A stretch of DNA of 64,000 nt from Kistimonas sp964291505 (GTDB lineage: Bacteria; Pseudomonadota; Gammaproteobacteria; Pseudomonadales; Endozoicomonadaceae): the NCBI GenBank assembly GCA_964291505.2, contig OZ220199.1:682001-746000 (forward strand). Reading direction: 5' to 3'. A program made the position numbers and the translations under genes. This document shows positions 9,063-17,648 of this stretch, piece after piece; within the stretch, counting starts at the first letter, position 1, and every line of letters begins with the position of its first letter. The notes under the pieces are model-generated. The model made no database searches. It was not told where the DNA came from and worked only from the letters and a program-made list of their open reading frames with translations.

Positions 9063-9566
9063 TCACAGGATCTCTTCAAGCGTCTTGCCACGCTTGGCAG
9101 CCACATCTTCCGGAGAGCGCATGTCACGCAGACCCTTATAGGTCGCCTGAACAACGTTCACAGGATTGGTGGAACCATAGCACTTGGCCAGAACGTTCTG
9201 CACACCAGCCACTTCCAGAACGGCACGCATTGCGCCGCCGGCGATGACACCAGTACCTTCAGAGGCAGGCTGCATGAAGATCTTGGACGCACCGTGACGA
9301 GCCTTGGCCGGATACTGAATGGTAGAACCGTTCAGATCAACCTGGATCATGTTGCGGCGAGCTGCTTCCATCGCTTTCTGGATAGCAACTGGCACTTCAC
9401 GCGCCTTGCCGCGACCGAAGCCTACCTTACCTTTGCCATCGCCGACAACAGTCAGAGCGGTAAAACCGAAAATACGGCCACCCTTGACTACCTTGGCGAC
9501 GCGGTTCACCTGAACCAGCTTCTCGATAAGGCCTTCGTCGTTGTTTTTACGATCGTCTTTTGCCAT
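9063..9566 (-). CDS. rpsE: 30S ribosomal protein S5
   Basis: Fidelity protein at the mRNA entry site. Has the S5 double-stranded-RNA-binding domain (LIEKLVQVNRVAKVVKGGR, FTALTVVGDGKGKVGFG) and the C-terminal domain with MQPASEGTGVIAGGAMRAVLE. A GTG three codons upstream is open, but the ATG starting MAKDDRKNN is preferred because of AAGGG 8 bases upstream and the family length (167 residues). Confidence 0.96.
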   Translation of the reverse strand: MAKDDRKNNDEGLIEKLVQVNRVAKVVKGGRIFGFTALTVVGDGKGKVGFGRGKAREVPVAIQKAMEAARRNMIQVDLNGSTIQYPAKARHGASKIFMQPASEGTGVIAGGAMRAVLEVAGVQNVLAKCYGSTNPVNVVQATYKGLRDMRSPEDVAAKRGKTLEEIL

Positions 9567-9578
9567 GACTCCCACCCT

Positions 9579-9929
9579 TTAGAATTCCAGTCCGCTTTCA
9601 CGGGCTGCGTCGGCAAGAGCCTTGACACGACCGTGATACTTGAAGCCGGAGCGGTCAAAAGCCACTTTGGAAACACCGGCCGCTTTGGCACGCTCAGCGA
9701 TGAGCGCACCGACTTTCTTCGCAGCTTCAATGTTACCAGTCGCTTCGCCACGCAGCTCTTTCTCTACAGTGGAAGCCGCTGCCAACACCTTTTCGCCATT
9801 CGGTGCAATGACCTGGGCGTAGATGTGGCGAGGAGTACGGGTCACAGTCAGGCGATTAACCCTGAGCTCCCGCATCTTCATCCGCGCGCGACGTGCGCGG
9901 CGCAGACGGGCAATTTTCTTGTCGCTCAT
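9579..9929 (-). CDS. rplR: 50S ribosomal protein L18
   Basis: Binds 5S rRNA together with L5 and L25. Its 116 residues have the basic N-terminus RLRRARRARMKMRELRVNRL, the RTPRHIYAQVI strand and the C-terminal FDRSGFKYHGRVKALADAARESGLEF, all family signatures. Confidence 0.97.
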   Translation of the reverse strand: MSDKKIARLRRARRARMKMRELRVNRLTVTRTPRHIYAQVIAPNGEKVLAAASTVEKELRGEATGNIEAAKKVGALIAERAKAAGVSKVAFDRSGFKYHGRVKALADAARESGLEF

Positions 9930-9943
9930 GATGTCACCCTACC

Positions 9944-10477
9944 TTACTTTTTCTTGGCCTCTTTGCGACGGACACGTTCGTCAGTATAACGAACACCCTT
10001 ACCCTTGTAGGGCTCAGGACGTCTGAAGTCGCGAATTTCAGCGGCCACCTGACCAACCAGCTGCTTATCGATACCCTTGATAACGATGTCAGTCTGGCTA
10101 GGCGTTTCAGCAGTGACACCTTCCGGCAACGCATAGACAACCGGGTGAGAGAAACCCAGCGACAGGTTCAGGGTCTTGCCCTGGAGCTGCGCACGGTAAC
10201 CAACACCAACCAGCTTCAGGCTCTTGGTGAAGCCTGCGCTTACACCAGTCACCATATTGTTTACCAGCGCCCGGGTAGTACCGGACATGGCGCGGGACAA
10301 CTTGCTGCCATCACGGGCTTCGAAAGTCAGGACGTTTTCTTCCTGCTTAACTTCGACAGCCATATGGATATCAAGATCCAACTGACCCATACCACCTTTG
10401 ATAGCGATATGCTGGCCAGCCAGCTTAACTTCTACACCAGCAGGGATTTCAACTGGGCTCTTTGCTACACGAGACAT
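9944..10477 (-). CDS. rplF: 50S ribosomal protein L6
   Basis: Two-fold repeated protein near the GTPase-associated centre. Its 177 residues start MSRVAKSPVEIPAGVEV and end with the L6 signature PEPYKGKGVRYTDERVRRKEAKKK. Sits between rpsH and rplR. Confidence 0.97.
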   Translation of the reverse strand: MSRVAKSPVEIPAGVEVKLAGQHIAIKGGMGQLDLDIHMAVEVKQEENVLTFEARDGSKLSRAMSGTTRALVNNMVTGVSAGFTKSLKLVGVGYRAQLQGKTLNLSLGFSHPVVYALPEGVTAETPSQTDIVIKGIDKQLVGQVAAEIRDFRRPEPYKGKGVRYTDERVRRKEAKKK

Positions 10478-10489
10478 ATCAGCCCTCCC

Positions 10490-10882
10490 TTAGAATACGG
10501 TGCAGAGTACTTCGCCACCAACACCCGCGGCGCGGGCAGCGCGATCGGTCATCACGCCTTTGTTAGTGGAAACGATAGCGATACCCAAGCCGCCGTTGAC
10601 TTTCGGCAGCGCGCCAGTGGCTGCGTAGTTACGCAGACCAGGACGGCTTACACGCTTGAGCTCTTCGATTACAGGCTTGCCTTCGAAGTACTTCAGCTCA
10701 ATGCTGAGCTGGGACTTGCTTTCACCTTCGACTTTGAAGTCAGCGATGAAACCTTCGTCCTTCAGTACTTTTGCAACGGCAGCTTTAATCTTGGAAGCTG
10801 GCATGCTGACAGACGCATGTTCTGCCATTTGGGCATTACGGATTCGAGTTAGCATATCAGCTAACGGGTCCTGCATACTCAT
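10490..10882 (-). CDS. rpsH: 30S ribosomal protein S8
   Basis: 16S-binding protein, and in enteric bacteria the translational repressor of the spc operon. The 130 residues equal the E. coli length, starting MSMQDPLADMLTRIRNAQMAEH and ending STNKGVMTDRAARAAGVGGEVLCTVF with the conserved STxxGxMTD motif. Confidence 0.97.
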   Translation of the reverse strand: MSMQDPLADMLTRIRNAQMAEHASVSMPASKIKAAVAKVLKDEGFIADFKVEGESKSQLSIELKYFEGKPVIEELKRVSRPGLRNYAATGALPKVNGGLGIAIVSTNKGVMTDRAARAAGVGGEVLCTVF

Positions 10883-10908
10883 TCTTGCACTCTCCTAGAT
10901 CAGCGCGC

Positions 10909-11214
10909 TTACCAGCTGGCCTTGGTCAGGCCAGGAACATCACCACGCATGGCTGCTTCACGCAGCTTGATGCGGCTCAGGCCGAACTTACGCAGGTATG
11001 CGTGAGGACGACCGGTCTGACGGCAACGGTTGCGCAGACGCGCAGGGCTTGCGTTGCGTGGCAGTTTTTGCAGAGCGACCTGCGCGTCCCAACGTTCTTC
11101 TTCAGACAGATTAACGTTGACAGCAGCAGCCTTCAGCTCGGCGCGCTTTTGAGCATATTTCGCGACTGTCCGCTGACGCTTCAGTTCGCGCTGCTTCATG
11201 GATGTTTTTGCCAT
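10909..11214 (-). CDS. rpsN: 30S ribosomal protein S14 (zinc-free long form)
   Basis: Head protein of the small subunit. At 101 residues it is the long form without the CxxC zinc motif; the C-terminal RNRCRQTGRPHAYLRKFGLSR is the family signature. Located between rplE and rpsH. Confidence 0.97.
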   Translation of the reverse strand: MAKTSMKQRELKRQRTVAKYAQKRAELKAAAVNVNLSEEERWDAQVALQKLPRNASPARLRNRCRQTGRPHAYLRKFGLSRIKLREAAMRGDVPGLTKASW

Positions 11215-11242
11215 AAGCGGGGCTTCCTCTCGTCTTTATGAA

Positions 11243-11782
11243 CTAGCCGCGGAACGGGAAGTTGAACGCCTTGAGCAGCGCACGTCCTTCTTCGTCAGTT
11301 TTGGCAGTAGTAGTGAACGTGATGTCCAGACCACGGAGGGTATCGATCTTGTCGTAATCGATTTCCGGGAAGATGATCTGTTCTTTCACGCCCATGCTGT
11401 AGTTGCCGCGTCCGTCAAAAGACTTGCCATTCACGCCGCGGAAGTCGCGTACACGTGGCAGGGCAATGTCGACCAGACGCTGCAGGAACTCATACATGCG
11501 CTCGTCACGCAGAGTTACCTTGACACCGATCGGCCAGCCTTCACGGATTTTGAAACCGGCAACAGACTTACGAGCACGAGTCACAACAGCCTTCTGGCCA
11601 GCGATCTTTTCCAGATCGGCCACAGCGTGTTCGATGACTTTCTTGTCACCAACCGCTTCACCCACACCCATGTTCAGGGTGATCTTGGTGAGACGCGGTA
11701 CTTCGTGTACGTTCTTCACACCCAGCTCTTTTTGCAGCTCAGGTACGATTTTTTCTCGGTAAACTTTTTTAAGTTCAGCCAT
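11243..11782 (-). CDS. rplE: 50S ribosomal protein L5
   Basis: 5S-rRNA-binding protein contacting P-site tRNA. Contains LTKITLNMGVGEAVGD and the C-terminal FPEIDYDKIDTLRGLDITF. A GTG five codons upstream overlaps the rplX stop; the ATG beginning MAELKKVYRE is chosen since it gives the family length (179 residues) and has GAGGTCAGG upstream. Confidence 0.96.
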   Translation of the reverse strand: MAELKKVYREKIVPELQKELGVKNVHEVPRLTKITLNMGVGEAVGDKKVIEHAVADLEKIAGQKAVVTRARKSVAGFKIREGWPIGVKVTLRDERMYEFLQRLVDIALPRVRDFRGVNGKSFDGRGNYSMGVKEQIIFPEIDYDKIDTLRGLDITFTTTAKTDEEGRALLKAFNFPFRG

Positions 11783-11793
11783 CTTACCTGACC

Positions 11794-12111
11794 TCACGCA
11801 TCGACCGGGTTGCCATTGGACTTGAACACGCGCTGCTTCTTGCCTTCTTCAGTGAAGGAGAAGCCGACGCGGTCAGCCTTCTGGCTCTCGGGGTTCCAGA
11901 TAGCAACGTTGGAAGCCTGAATAGCTGCTTCCTTTTCCACGATGCCGCCAGGTTGGCCCAACATGGGGTTAGGCTTCTGGTGCTTCTTGACCATGTTGAC
12001 GCCGGCTACAACCAGACGACCATCAGTGGCCACTTTCAGCACCTTGCCGCGCTTGCCCTTATCCTTACCGGCAATTACGACAACTTCATCATCACGACGA
12101 ATCTTTTTCAC
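11794..12111 (-). CDS. rplX: 50S ribosomal protein L24
   Basis: Early assembly initiator of the 50S subunit. Its 105 residues start MKKIRRDDEVVVIAGKDKGKRGKVLKV, the KOW motif, and continue with VVAGVNMVKKHQKPN. Follows rplN in the spc operon. Confidence 0.97.
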   Translation of the reverse strand: MKKIRRDDEVVVIAGKDKGKRGKVLKVATDGRLVVAGVNMVKKHQKPNPMLGQPGGIVEKEAAIQASNVAIWNPESQKADRVGFSFTEEGKKQRVFKSNGNPVDA

Positions 12112-12121
12112 AGCAGCCTCC

Positions 12122-12490
12122 TTACAGCACTTCTGGTGCCAGTGAGATGATCTTCATGAACTGCTCACCGCGCAGCTCACGAGTCACGGGCCCGAAGATA
12201 CGGGTGCCGATCGGCTGTTGGTTAGCGTTCAGAAGCACTGCTGCGTTACCGTCGAAACGGATCAGAGATCCGTCGGGACGACGAACGCCCTTTCTGGTGC
12301 GAACGACCACGGCATTCATTACCTGGCCTTTCTTCACTTTGCCACGCGGGATGGCTTCTTTTACGGTGACCTTGATGATGTCACCGATACCGGCATAACG
12401 ACGGTGGGAGCCGCCCAGTACTTTAATGCACTGAACACGACGGGCACCGCTGTTATCCGCTACGTCGAGTACTGTCTCGGTCTGAATCAT
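12122..12490 (-). CDS. rplN: 50S ribosomal protein L14
   Basis: Subunit-interface protein. Begins MIQTETVLDVADNSGARRVQCIKVLGG and ends GPVTRELRGEQFMKIISLAPEVL, 122 residues as in E. coli. Nine extra in-frame codons upstream have no counterpart in the family and were dropped. The 53-bp gap to rpsQ marks the classical S10/spc operon boundary, though no terminator is visible there. Confidence 0.96.
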   Translation of the reverse strand: MIQTETVLDVADNSGARRVQCIKVLGGSHRRYAGIGDIIKVTVKEAIPRGKVKKGQVMNAVVVRTRKGVRRPDGSLIRFDGNAAVLLNANQQPIGTRIFGPVTRELRGEQFMKIISLAPEVL

Positions 12491-12543
12491 TACCTTCTCC
12501 TCAAACTGCAGACCCAAAGCCGGCCCTGAAGGCCGGTATAGCC

Positions 12544-12807
12544 TTAGATTTGAGTCGCACGCTCAACAATGGAAACCAGCTCAAAAGACTTAGTCTTTGA
12601 CTGAGGACGAGTTTCCTTGATAGTGACGACATCACCCATACGGCAATCGTTACTTTCATCGTGCGCGTGCAGTTTAGTAGACCGCTTTACGATTTTACCG
12701 TAGAGCGGATGCTTTACACGGCGCTCAATGAGGACAGTGATGGTCTTGTCCATCTTGTCACTCACGACCTTGCCGGTCAGAGTGCGGACTTTCTTGTCTT
12801 CGGCCAT
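12544..12807 (-). CDS. rpsQ: 30S ribosomal protein S17
   Basis: 16S-binding OB-fold protein. The chosen start gives 87 residues beginning MAEDKKVRTLTGKVVSDKMDKT, with VKHPLYGKIVKRSTKLHAHDE and the signature GDVVTIKETRPQSKTKSF. It begins just past the rpmC stop; an upstream start would overlap rpmC for no reason. Last gene of the S10 operon. Confidence 0.96.
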   Translation of the reverse strand: MAEDKKVRTLTGKVVSDKMDKTITVLIERRVKHPLYGKIVKRSTKLHAHDESNDCRMGDVVTIKETRPQSKTKSFELVSIVERATQI

Positions 12808-12808
12808 C

Positions 12809-13000
12809 TTATTCACCTGCCTTCTCATTCAGGACCGTTTTAACGCGGGCAATATCCCGCTTGGTCTGCTTCAGCAGATGAGTCTGCTTCAGCTGACCAG
12901 TTGCCTTCTGCATGCGATAGTTGAACTGATCGCGCAGCAGGGTGAGCAGCTCAGCATTGAGCTCCTCGGCAGATTTTCCACGCAATTCTGCAGCTTTCAT
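12809..13000 (-). CDS. rpmC: 50S ribosomal protein L29
   Basis: Exit-tunnel protein that helps dock SRP and trigger factor. The 63 residues form two long helices, starting MKAAELRGKSAEELNAEL and including QTHLLKQTKRDIARVKTVL. Its ATG overlaps the rplP stop by one base, suggesting translational coupling. Confidence 0.96.
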   Translation of the reverse strand: MKAAELRGKSAEELNAELLTLLRDQFNYRMQKATGQLKQTHLLKQTKRDIARVKTVLNEKAGE

Positions 13001-13413
13001 TACATCATTCCCCGCTTGACGAAGGAGGTTTGAACCGGCAGCTTGGCAGCAGCCAGGGCAAATGCCTCACGCGCCAGCTCTTCGGATACACCTTCCATCT
13101 CATACAGGACACGGCCAGGTTGGATCTGGCATACCCAGTATTCGACGGCGCCTTTACCTTTACCCATACGAACCTCGAGAGGCTTCTTACTGATGGGCTT
13201 GTCAGGGAAGATGCGAATCCAGATTTTACCAGCACGCTTAACGTGACGAGTCATCGCACGACGAGCTGCTTCAATCTGACGGGCTGTTATACGGCCACGG
13301 CCAGTTGCCTTCAATGCGTATTCGCCGAAGCTAACCTTGGAGCCACGCTGAGCCAGACCGCGGTTACGGCCCTTCTGCATCTTGCGGAACTTAGTACGCT
13401 TAGGTTGGAGCAT
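13000..13413 (-). CDS. rplP: 50S ribosomal protein L16
   Basis: A-site finger-proximal protein needed for late 50S assembly. The 137 residues start MLQPKRTKFRKMQKGRNRGLA, with the L16 signatures ARQIEAARRAMTRHVKR and MGKGKGAVEYWV. Between rpsC and rpmC. Confidence 0.97.
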   Translation of the reverse strand: MLQPKRTKFRKMQKGRNRGLAQRGSKVSFGEYALKATGRGRITARQIEAARRAMTRHVKRAGKIWIRIFPDKPISKKPLEVRMGKGKGAVEYWVCQIQPGRVLYEMEGVSEELAREAFALAAAKLPVQTSFVKRGMM

Positions 13414-13425
13414 CGTTATTACTCC

Positions 13426-14124
13426 TTACTTCTTAGCCGGCTTGCGACGCGGACGCCGAGCGGGTTTCTTCTGTTCTTTTTCCTCTTCATGGACGCCGCC
13501 GATGACTTCGCCCTTGAAGATCCAGACCTTGATACCGATCACACCGTAGGTGGTGTGCGCTTCGTAAGTAGCGTAATCGATATCGGCACGCAGGGTGTGC
13601 AGAGGCACACGACCTTCGCGGTACCACTCGGTCCGTGCGATTTCAGCACCGCCGAGACGGCCGGAAATCTGAACACGAATACCCTTGGCGCCGAGACGCA
13701 TGGTGTTCTGAACCGCACGCTTCATGGCGCGACGGAACATGACACGACGCTCCAGCTGGCCCGCAATACCTTGCGCTACCAGTTGAGCATCCATCTCAGG
13801 CTTGCGTACTTCTTCGATGTTGATGTGCACAGGCACAGACATCATCTTGTTCAGTTCCTGACGCAGACGCTCAACGTCTTCACCCTTCTTGCCAATCACG
13901 ATACCGGGACGGGCAGTGTGGATGGTGACGCGTGCGCTTTGCGCTGGACGCTGAATGTCGATACGGCTGACAGACGCATTCTTCAGCTTCTTCTGCAGGT
14001 ACTCACGCACCTTCAGATCAGCGATCAGGTTGTCTGCATAAGCGCTGCCTTCGGCATACCACACGGAGGTGTGGTTCTTGACGATGCCCAGGCGAATACC
14101 CGTTGGATGTACTTTCTGACCCAT
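13426..14124 (-). CDS. rpsC: 30S ribosomal protein S3
   Basis: Head protein at the mRNA entry tunnel with helicase-assisting basic residues. KH domain with RPGIVIGKKGEDVERLR, then the C-terminal SGRLGGAEIARTEWYREGRVPLHTLRADIDY signature and a Lys/Arg-rich tail. The start at MGQKVHPTG gives 232 residues; six upstream codons were excluded because every family member begins with MGQK. Confidence 0.97.
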   Translation of the reverse strand: MGQKVHPTGIRLGIVKNHTSVWYAEGSAYADNLIADLKVREYLQKKLKNASVSRIDIQRPAQSARVTIHTARPGIVIGKKGEDVERLRQELNKMMSVPVHINIEEVRKPEMDAQLVAQGIAGQLERRVMFRRAMKRAVQNTMRLGAKGIRVQISGRLGGAEIARTEWYREGRVPLHTLRADIDYATYEAHTTYGVIGIKVWIFKGEVIGGVHEEEKEQKKPARRPRRKPAKK

Positions 14125-14128
14125 CTGA

Positions 14129-14464
14129 TTACACCTCAGCAACCTTGACAGTGATATGGCAAGTCCGCTTCAGAATGCGATCAGCACGGCCTTTCGCCCG
14201 AGGCTTGATGCGCTTCATGGTCATGCCTTCGTTAACGTAGGCGCTGGATACCTTCAGCTCGTCGATATCCATGCCGTCGTTGTGTTCCGCGTTGGCAATC
14301 GCGGATTCCAGGACCTTCTTGACCAGGACAGCAGCTTTCTTGTTGCTGTAGGTCAGGATGTCCAGCGCTTCAGCCACCCCTTTGCCGCGAACAAGGTCAA
14401 CGACCAAGCGAGCTTTCTGGGCAGAAATGCGAGCGCCTTTGTGCATAGCAGCTACTTCTTTCAT
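14129..14464 (-). CDS. rplV: 50S ribosomal protein L22
   Basis: Lines the peptide exit tunnel with an extended hairpin. Its 111 residues contain ISAQKARLVVDLVRGKGVAEALDIL and the tunnel-loop segment MKRIKPRAKGRADRILKRTCHITV. The start MKEVAAMHKGAR aligns with E. coli METIAKHRHAR. Confidence 0.97.
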   Translation of the reverse strand: MKEVAAMHKGARISAQKARLVVDLVRGKGVAEALDILTYSNKKAAVLVKKVLESAIANAEHNDGMDIDELKVSSAYVNEGMTMKRIKPRAKGRADRILKRTCHITVKVAEV

Positions 14465-14477
14465 CTCTTATCCCTTC

Positions 14478-14756
14478 TTAACGCTTCTTGGCCTTCTTGT
14501 CCGCTGCGTGACCACGGTAGGTACGCGTTGCGGCAAATTCACCCAGCTTGTGACCGACCATTTCTTCGGACACATAAACGGGTACGTGCTGACGACCATT
14601 GTGAACAGCCAGGGTCAGACCAACCATTTGCGGAATAATCATGGAACGGCGCGACCAGGTCTTGATCGGGCGCTTGTTTCCAGACTCTACCGCGTCCTCC
14701 ACCTTCTTCAGCAGGTGCAGGTCAATAAAAGGACCTTTTTTAAGTGAACGTGGCAC
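14478..14756 (-). CDS. rpsS: 30S ribosomal protein S19
   Basis: Head protein pairing with S13. The 92 residues start MPRSLKKGPFIDLHLLKKVE, with the signature VGHKLGEFAATRTYRGHAADKKAKKR at the end. Between rplB and rplV. Confidence 0.97.
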   Translation of the reverse strand: MPRSLKKGPFIDLHLLKKVEDAVESGNKRPIKTWSRRSMIIPQMVGLTLAVHNGRQHVPVYVSEEMVGHKLGEFAATRTYRGHAADKKAKKR

Positions 14757-14778
14757 TGTCGTATCCTCTATCTCTCAA

Positions 14779-15600
14779 TTACTTGCGGCGACGGACAATG
14801 AACTTGTCAGTACGCTTGTTCGAGCGAGTCTTCCGACCCTTGGTGGGCACACCCCACGGAGTAACCGGATGACGACCACCGGAGGTACGACCTTCACCAC
14901 CACCGTGCGGGTGATCTACCGGGTTCATGGCAACACCACGAACGGTCGGACGAACACCACGCCAGCGCTTGGCACCAGCCTTACCCAGTGAGCGCAGGTT
15001 ATGCTCGCTGTTGGATACCTCACCGAGAGTCGCACGACAGTCAGCCAGAACCTTGCGCATTTCGCCGGAGCGCAGACGCAGGGTTACATAAGCACCATCA
15101 CGGGCAACCAGCTGAGCGGAGGTGCCGGCAGAACGCATCATCTGCGCACCCTTACCAGGCTTCAGCTCAACACAGTGAATCACAGAACCCAGCGGGATGT
15201 TGCGCAGCGGCAGAGTATTACCTGCCTTGATCGGCGCGTCCACACCGGAGAACAGCTTATCACCAGCCTTCACACCCTTGGGAGCGATGATGTAACGACG
15301 CTCACCGTCCAGGTACTTCAGCAGAGCAATGTTTGCTGTACGGTTCGGATCGTATTCCAGGCGCTCAACAGTCGCAGGAATACCGTCCTTGTTACGACGG
15401 AAGTCGATCACACGGTAGTGCTGCTTATGGCCACCACCCTTGTGACGGGTCGTAATGCGACCGTTATTGTTACGGCCACCGGTCTTGCTTTTCTTCTCTA
15501 ACAGCGCAGCGAAGGGTTTCCCCTTGTGCAGGTCAGGGTTAACAACCTTGACTACGAAGCGGCGCCCGGGAGAAGTGGGTTTACACTTAACAACAGCCAT
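14779..15600 (-). CDS. rplB: 50S ribosomal protein L2
   Basis: Large primary rRNA binder near the peptidyl transferase centre. The 273 residues include GGGHKQHYRVIDFRRNKDG, the OB and SH3-like domains and the diagnostic VRGVAMNPVDHPHGGGEGR with the conserved histidine (HPHGG). Confidence 0.98.
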   Translation of the reverse strand: MAVVKCKPTSPGRRFVVKVVNPDLHKGKPFAALLEKKSKTGGRNNNGRITTRHKGGGHKQHYRVIDFRRNKDGIPATVERLEYDPNRTANIALLKYLDGERRYIIAPKGVKAGDKLFSGVDAPIKAGNTLPLRNIPLGSVIHCVELKPGKGAQMMRSAGTSAQLVARDGAYVTLRLRSGEMRKVLADCRATLGEVSNSEHNLRSLGKAGAKRWRGVRPTVRGVAMNPVDHPHGGGEGRTSGGRHPVTPWGVPTKGRKTRSNKRTDKFIVRRRK

Positions 15601-15614
15601 CTGTCGATCTCCTC

Positions 15615-15911
15615 TTACTCAGCGTCCGCGAAGTCAATTTCCTGACCCGCTTCCAGAGCAACGTACGCTTTTTTCCAGTCTGAACGCTTGCCCAGACCAC
15701 GCATGGTGCGCTTGGTCTTGCCCTTCACGTTTACAGTGCGGACAGACTTGACCTTGACATCAAACAGCTGCTCAACAGCCTTTTTGATTTCAAGCTTTAC
15801 AGCGTCTTTGGCCACTTTGAAAACGTATTGATTACGTTCTTCAGCGACTACCGAAGCCTTCTCGGAAATGTGAGGCCCAAGCAGCACCTTCAACAGACGT
15901 TCCTGGTTCAT
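15615..15911 (-). CDS. rplW: 50S ribosomal protein L23
   Basis: Exit-site protein that docks trigger factor and SRP. The 98 residues begin MNQERLLKVLLGPHISEKA and contain YVFKVAKDAVKLEIKKAVEQLFDVKV. Its start overlaps the rplD stop by four bases (ATGA), a sign of coupled translation. Confidence 0.97.
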   Translation of the reverse strand: MNQERLLKVLLGPHISEKASVVAEERNQYVFKVAKDAVKLEIKKAVEQLFDVKVKSVRTVNVKGKTKRTMRGLGKRSDWKKAYVALEAGQEIDFADAE

Positions 15912-16510
15912 CCCAGCATCTCCTCGAACTTCTTCACCGCGGCCACGGTCATGACGACTTTGTCATGAGCAACCAGGCTGACCGGATCCACACCCTGTAC
16001 GTCGCGAACGTCGACGTGAGGAATGTTGCGCGCAGACAGGTACAGGTTTGCATCGACTTCGTCAGATACAAACAGTGCATTGTCAGTACCCAGCTCTTTC
16101 AGCTTGGCAACCATCTGCTTGGTCTTGGGCGCTTCCAGCGTCAGGCTTTCAACGATAACCAGACGCTCCTGGCGAACCAGTTCAGACAGGATGGAGCGCA
16201 GCGCACCGCGGTACATCTTGCGGTTCAGCTTCTGGGAATGATCCTGAGGACGAGCTGCAAACGTGGTGCCGCCCCCGCGCCAGATTGGGCTACGGATAGT
16301 ACCGGCACGTGCACGGCCAGTACCCTTTTGACGCCAAGGCTTACGACCACCGCCGCTTACATCGCTGCGAGTCTTCTGCTGCTTGGTGCCCTGACGGCCG
16401 CCAGCCAGAAAAGCCACAACCGCCTGATGAATCAGTGATTCATTGAATTCGGCAGCAAAGGTTACGTCAGAAACCTGCAGAGCGCCTGAACCCATTACAT
16501 TCAGATCCAT
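15908..16510 (-). CDS. rplD: 50S ribosomal protein L4
   Basis: Exit-tunnel constriction protein; in enteric bacteria also represses the S10 operon. Its 200 residues include the extended tunnel loop GGGRKPWRQKGTGRARAGTIRSP and the globular part with PKTKQMVAKLKELG. If L4 regulates S10 here, the target leader is very short (see the rpsJ leader entry). Confidence 0.97.
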   Translation of the reverse strand: MDLNVMGSGALQVSDVTFAAEFNESLIHQAVVAFLAGGRQGTKQQKTRSDVSGGGRKPWRQKGTGRARAGTIRSPIWRGGGTTFAARPQDHSQKLNRKMYRGALRSILSELVRQERLVIVESLTLEAPKTKQMVAKLKELGTDNALFVSDEVDANLYLSARNIPHVDVRDVQGVDPVSLVAHDKVVMTVAAVKKFEEMLG

Positions 16511-16523
16511 ACTTCAAATCCCC

Positions 16524-17195
16524 TCAGGCTGCGGAGCCAGCTTTGACAGCAGGCTTGATTACAACATCAGCACCAGTAGCACCCGGCACCGCACCCTTGA
16601 TGAGCAGAAGGTTACGCTCTTCGTCCACGCGAACGATTTCCAGTGACTGAACAGTCACGCGCTCGTCGCCCATGTGACCAGCCATCTTCTTACCCTTGAA
16701 CACGCGTCCGGGAGTCTGACACTGACCGATGGAACCAGGCGCACGGTGAGACAGGGAGTTACCGTGGGTAGCGTCCTGAGTACGGAAGTTCCAGCGCTTA
16801 ACAACACCCTGGAAGCCCTTACCCTTGGAACGACCGGTAACATCAACCTTCTGACCTGCCTCAAACATGGAAACAGACAGAACGTCACCGACTTTCAGCT
16901 CGGATTCTTCAGAAGTACGGAATTCAACCAGCACGGAACCAGCTTCTACACCAGCCTTGGCGTAGTGACCAGCTTCTGGCTTGTTGAGACGAGATGCTTT
17001 CTTGGCACCAGCCGCAACCTGGATAGCGCTGTAACCGTCGGTATCGACAGTACGCACCTGGGCAATACGGTTAGGACCAATTTCAACGACAGTAACCGGC
17101 AAAGAAGCACCATCTTCGGTGAAAATACGGGTCATCCCGCACTTCTTGCCGATCAGGCCGAGGCGCGGCTTTTTGCCGTCAGCTTGATTTGACAT
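16524..17195 (-). CDS. rplC: 50S ribosomal protein L3
   Basis: One of the first 50S assembly proteins, reaching the peptidyl transferase centre. It has 223 residues, with IGKKCGMTRIFTEDG and the signature FRTQDATHGNSLSHRAPGSIGQCQTPGRVFKGKKMAGHMG. Compared with E. coli it carries about 11 extra N-terminal residues (MSNQADGKKPRLG); GAGGTAAATC directly before this ATG supports the longer start. Confidence 0.96.
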   Translation of the reverse strand: MSNQADGKKPRLGLIGKKCGMTRIFTEDGASLPVTVVEIGPNRIAQVRTVDTDGYSAIQVAAGAKKASRLNKPEAGHYAKAGVEAGSVLVEFRTSEESELKVGDVLSVSMFEAGQKVDVTGRSKGKGFQGVVKRWNFRTQDATHGNSLSHRAPGSIGQCQTPGRVFKGKKMAGHMGDERVTVQSLEIVRVDEERNLLLIKGAVPGATGADVVIKPAVKAGSAA

Positions 17196-17295
17196 GATTT
17201 ACCTCATTTCGTGTACGGGGCTATCACCCGCTATGGCCGCCCATCTCAGAGCGTTACACACGACGAGACACGCAGAACGCGCTCTCGCCAGACAA

Positions 17296-17619
17296 TTAGC
17301 CGAGGCTAATTTGAACTTCTACGCCCGCAGCAAGATCCAGCTTCATCAAAGCGTCAACGGTTTTTTCAGTTGGCTCGACGATATCCAGCATGCGCTTGTG
17401 CGTACGAATTTCGTACTGATCACGGGCATCCTTGTTGACGTGCGGAGAAATCAGCACGGTGAAGCGTTCCTTGCGAGTAGGCAGGGGAATGGGACCTCGG
17501 ACCTGAGCACCAGTGCGCTTGGCAGTTTCCACGATTTCCTGTGTGGACTGGTCGATCAGGCGATGGTCAAAAGCCTTGAGTCGAATTCGGATTTGTTGAG
17601 CTTTAGGCTGCTGACTCAT
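17296..17619 (-). CDS. rpsJ: 30S ribosomal protein S10 / transcription factor NusE
   Basis: Small-subunit head protein that doubles as NusE, binding boxA RNA with NusB and NusG in antitermination. Contains IRIRLKAFDHRLIDQSTQEIVETAKRTGA and PLPTRKERFTVLISPHVNKDARDQYEIRTHKR. The second of two close ATGs is chosen (107 residues) because TAGG lies 8 bases before it, against 2 bases for the first. First gene of the S10 operon, with its own promoter and a leader containing a boxA copy. Confidence 0.96.
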   Translation of the reverse strand: MSQQPKAQQIRIRLKAFDHRLIDQSTQEIVETAKRTGAQVRGPIPLPTRKERFTVLISPHVNKDARDQYEIRTHKRMLDIVEPTEKTVDALMKLDLAAGVEVQISLG

Positions 17620-17636
17620 CTTCATGACCTAATAAT

Positions 17637-17648
17637 ATTTAAAGAACA
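17637..17648 (-). promoter_or_regulatory. boxA-like element in the rpsJ leader
   Basis: Minus-strand TGTTCTTTAAAT, identical over 11 bases (TGTTCTTTAAA) to the boxA between tRNA-Ala and 23S in this window, and matching 10 of 12 positions of the 16S leader boxA (TGTTCTTTAACA). It ends about 17 bases before the rpsJ ATG, immediately upstream of the ribosome binding site. A hairpin-forming stretch (GTCTGCCC ... GGGGCGGAC) precedes it. Confidence 0.7.
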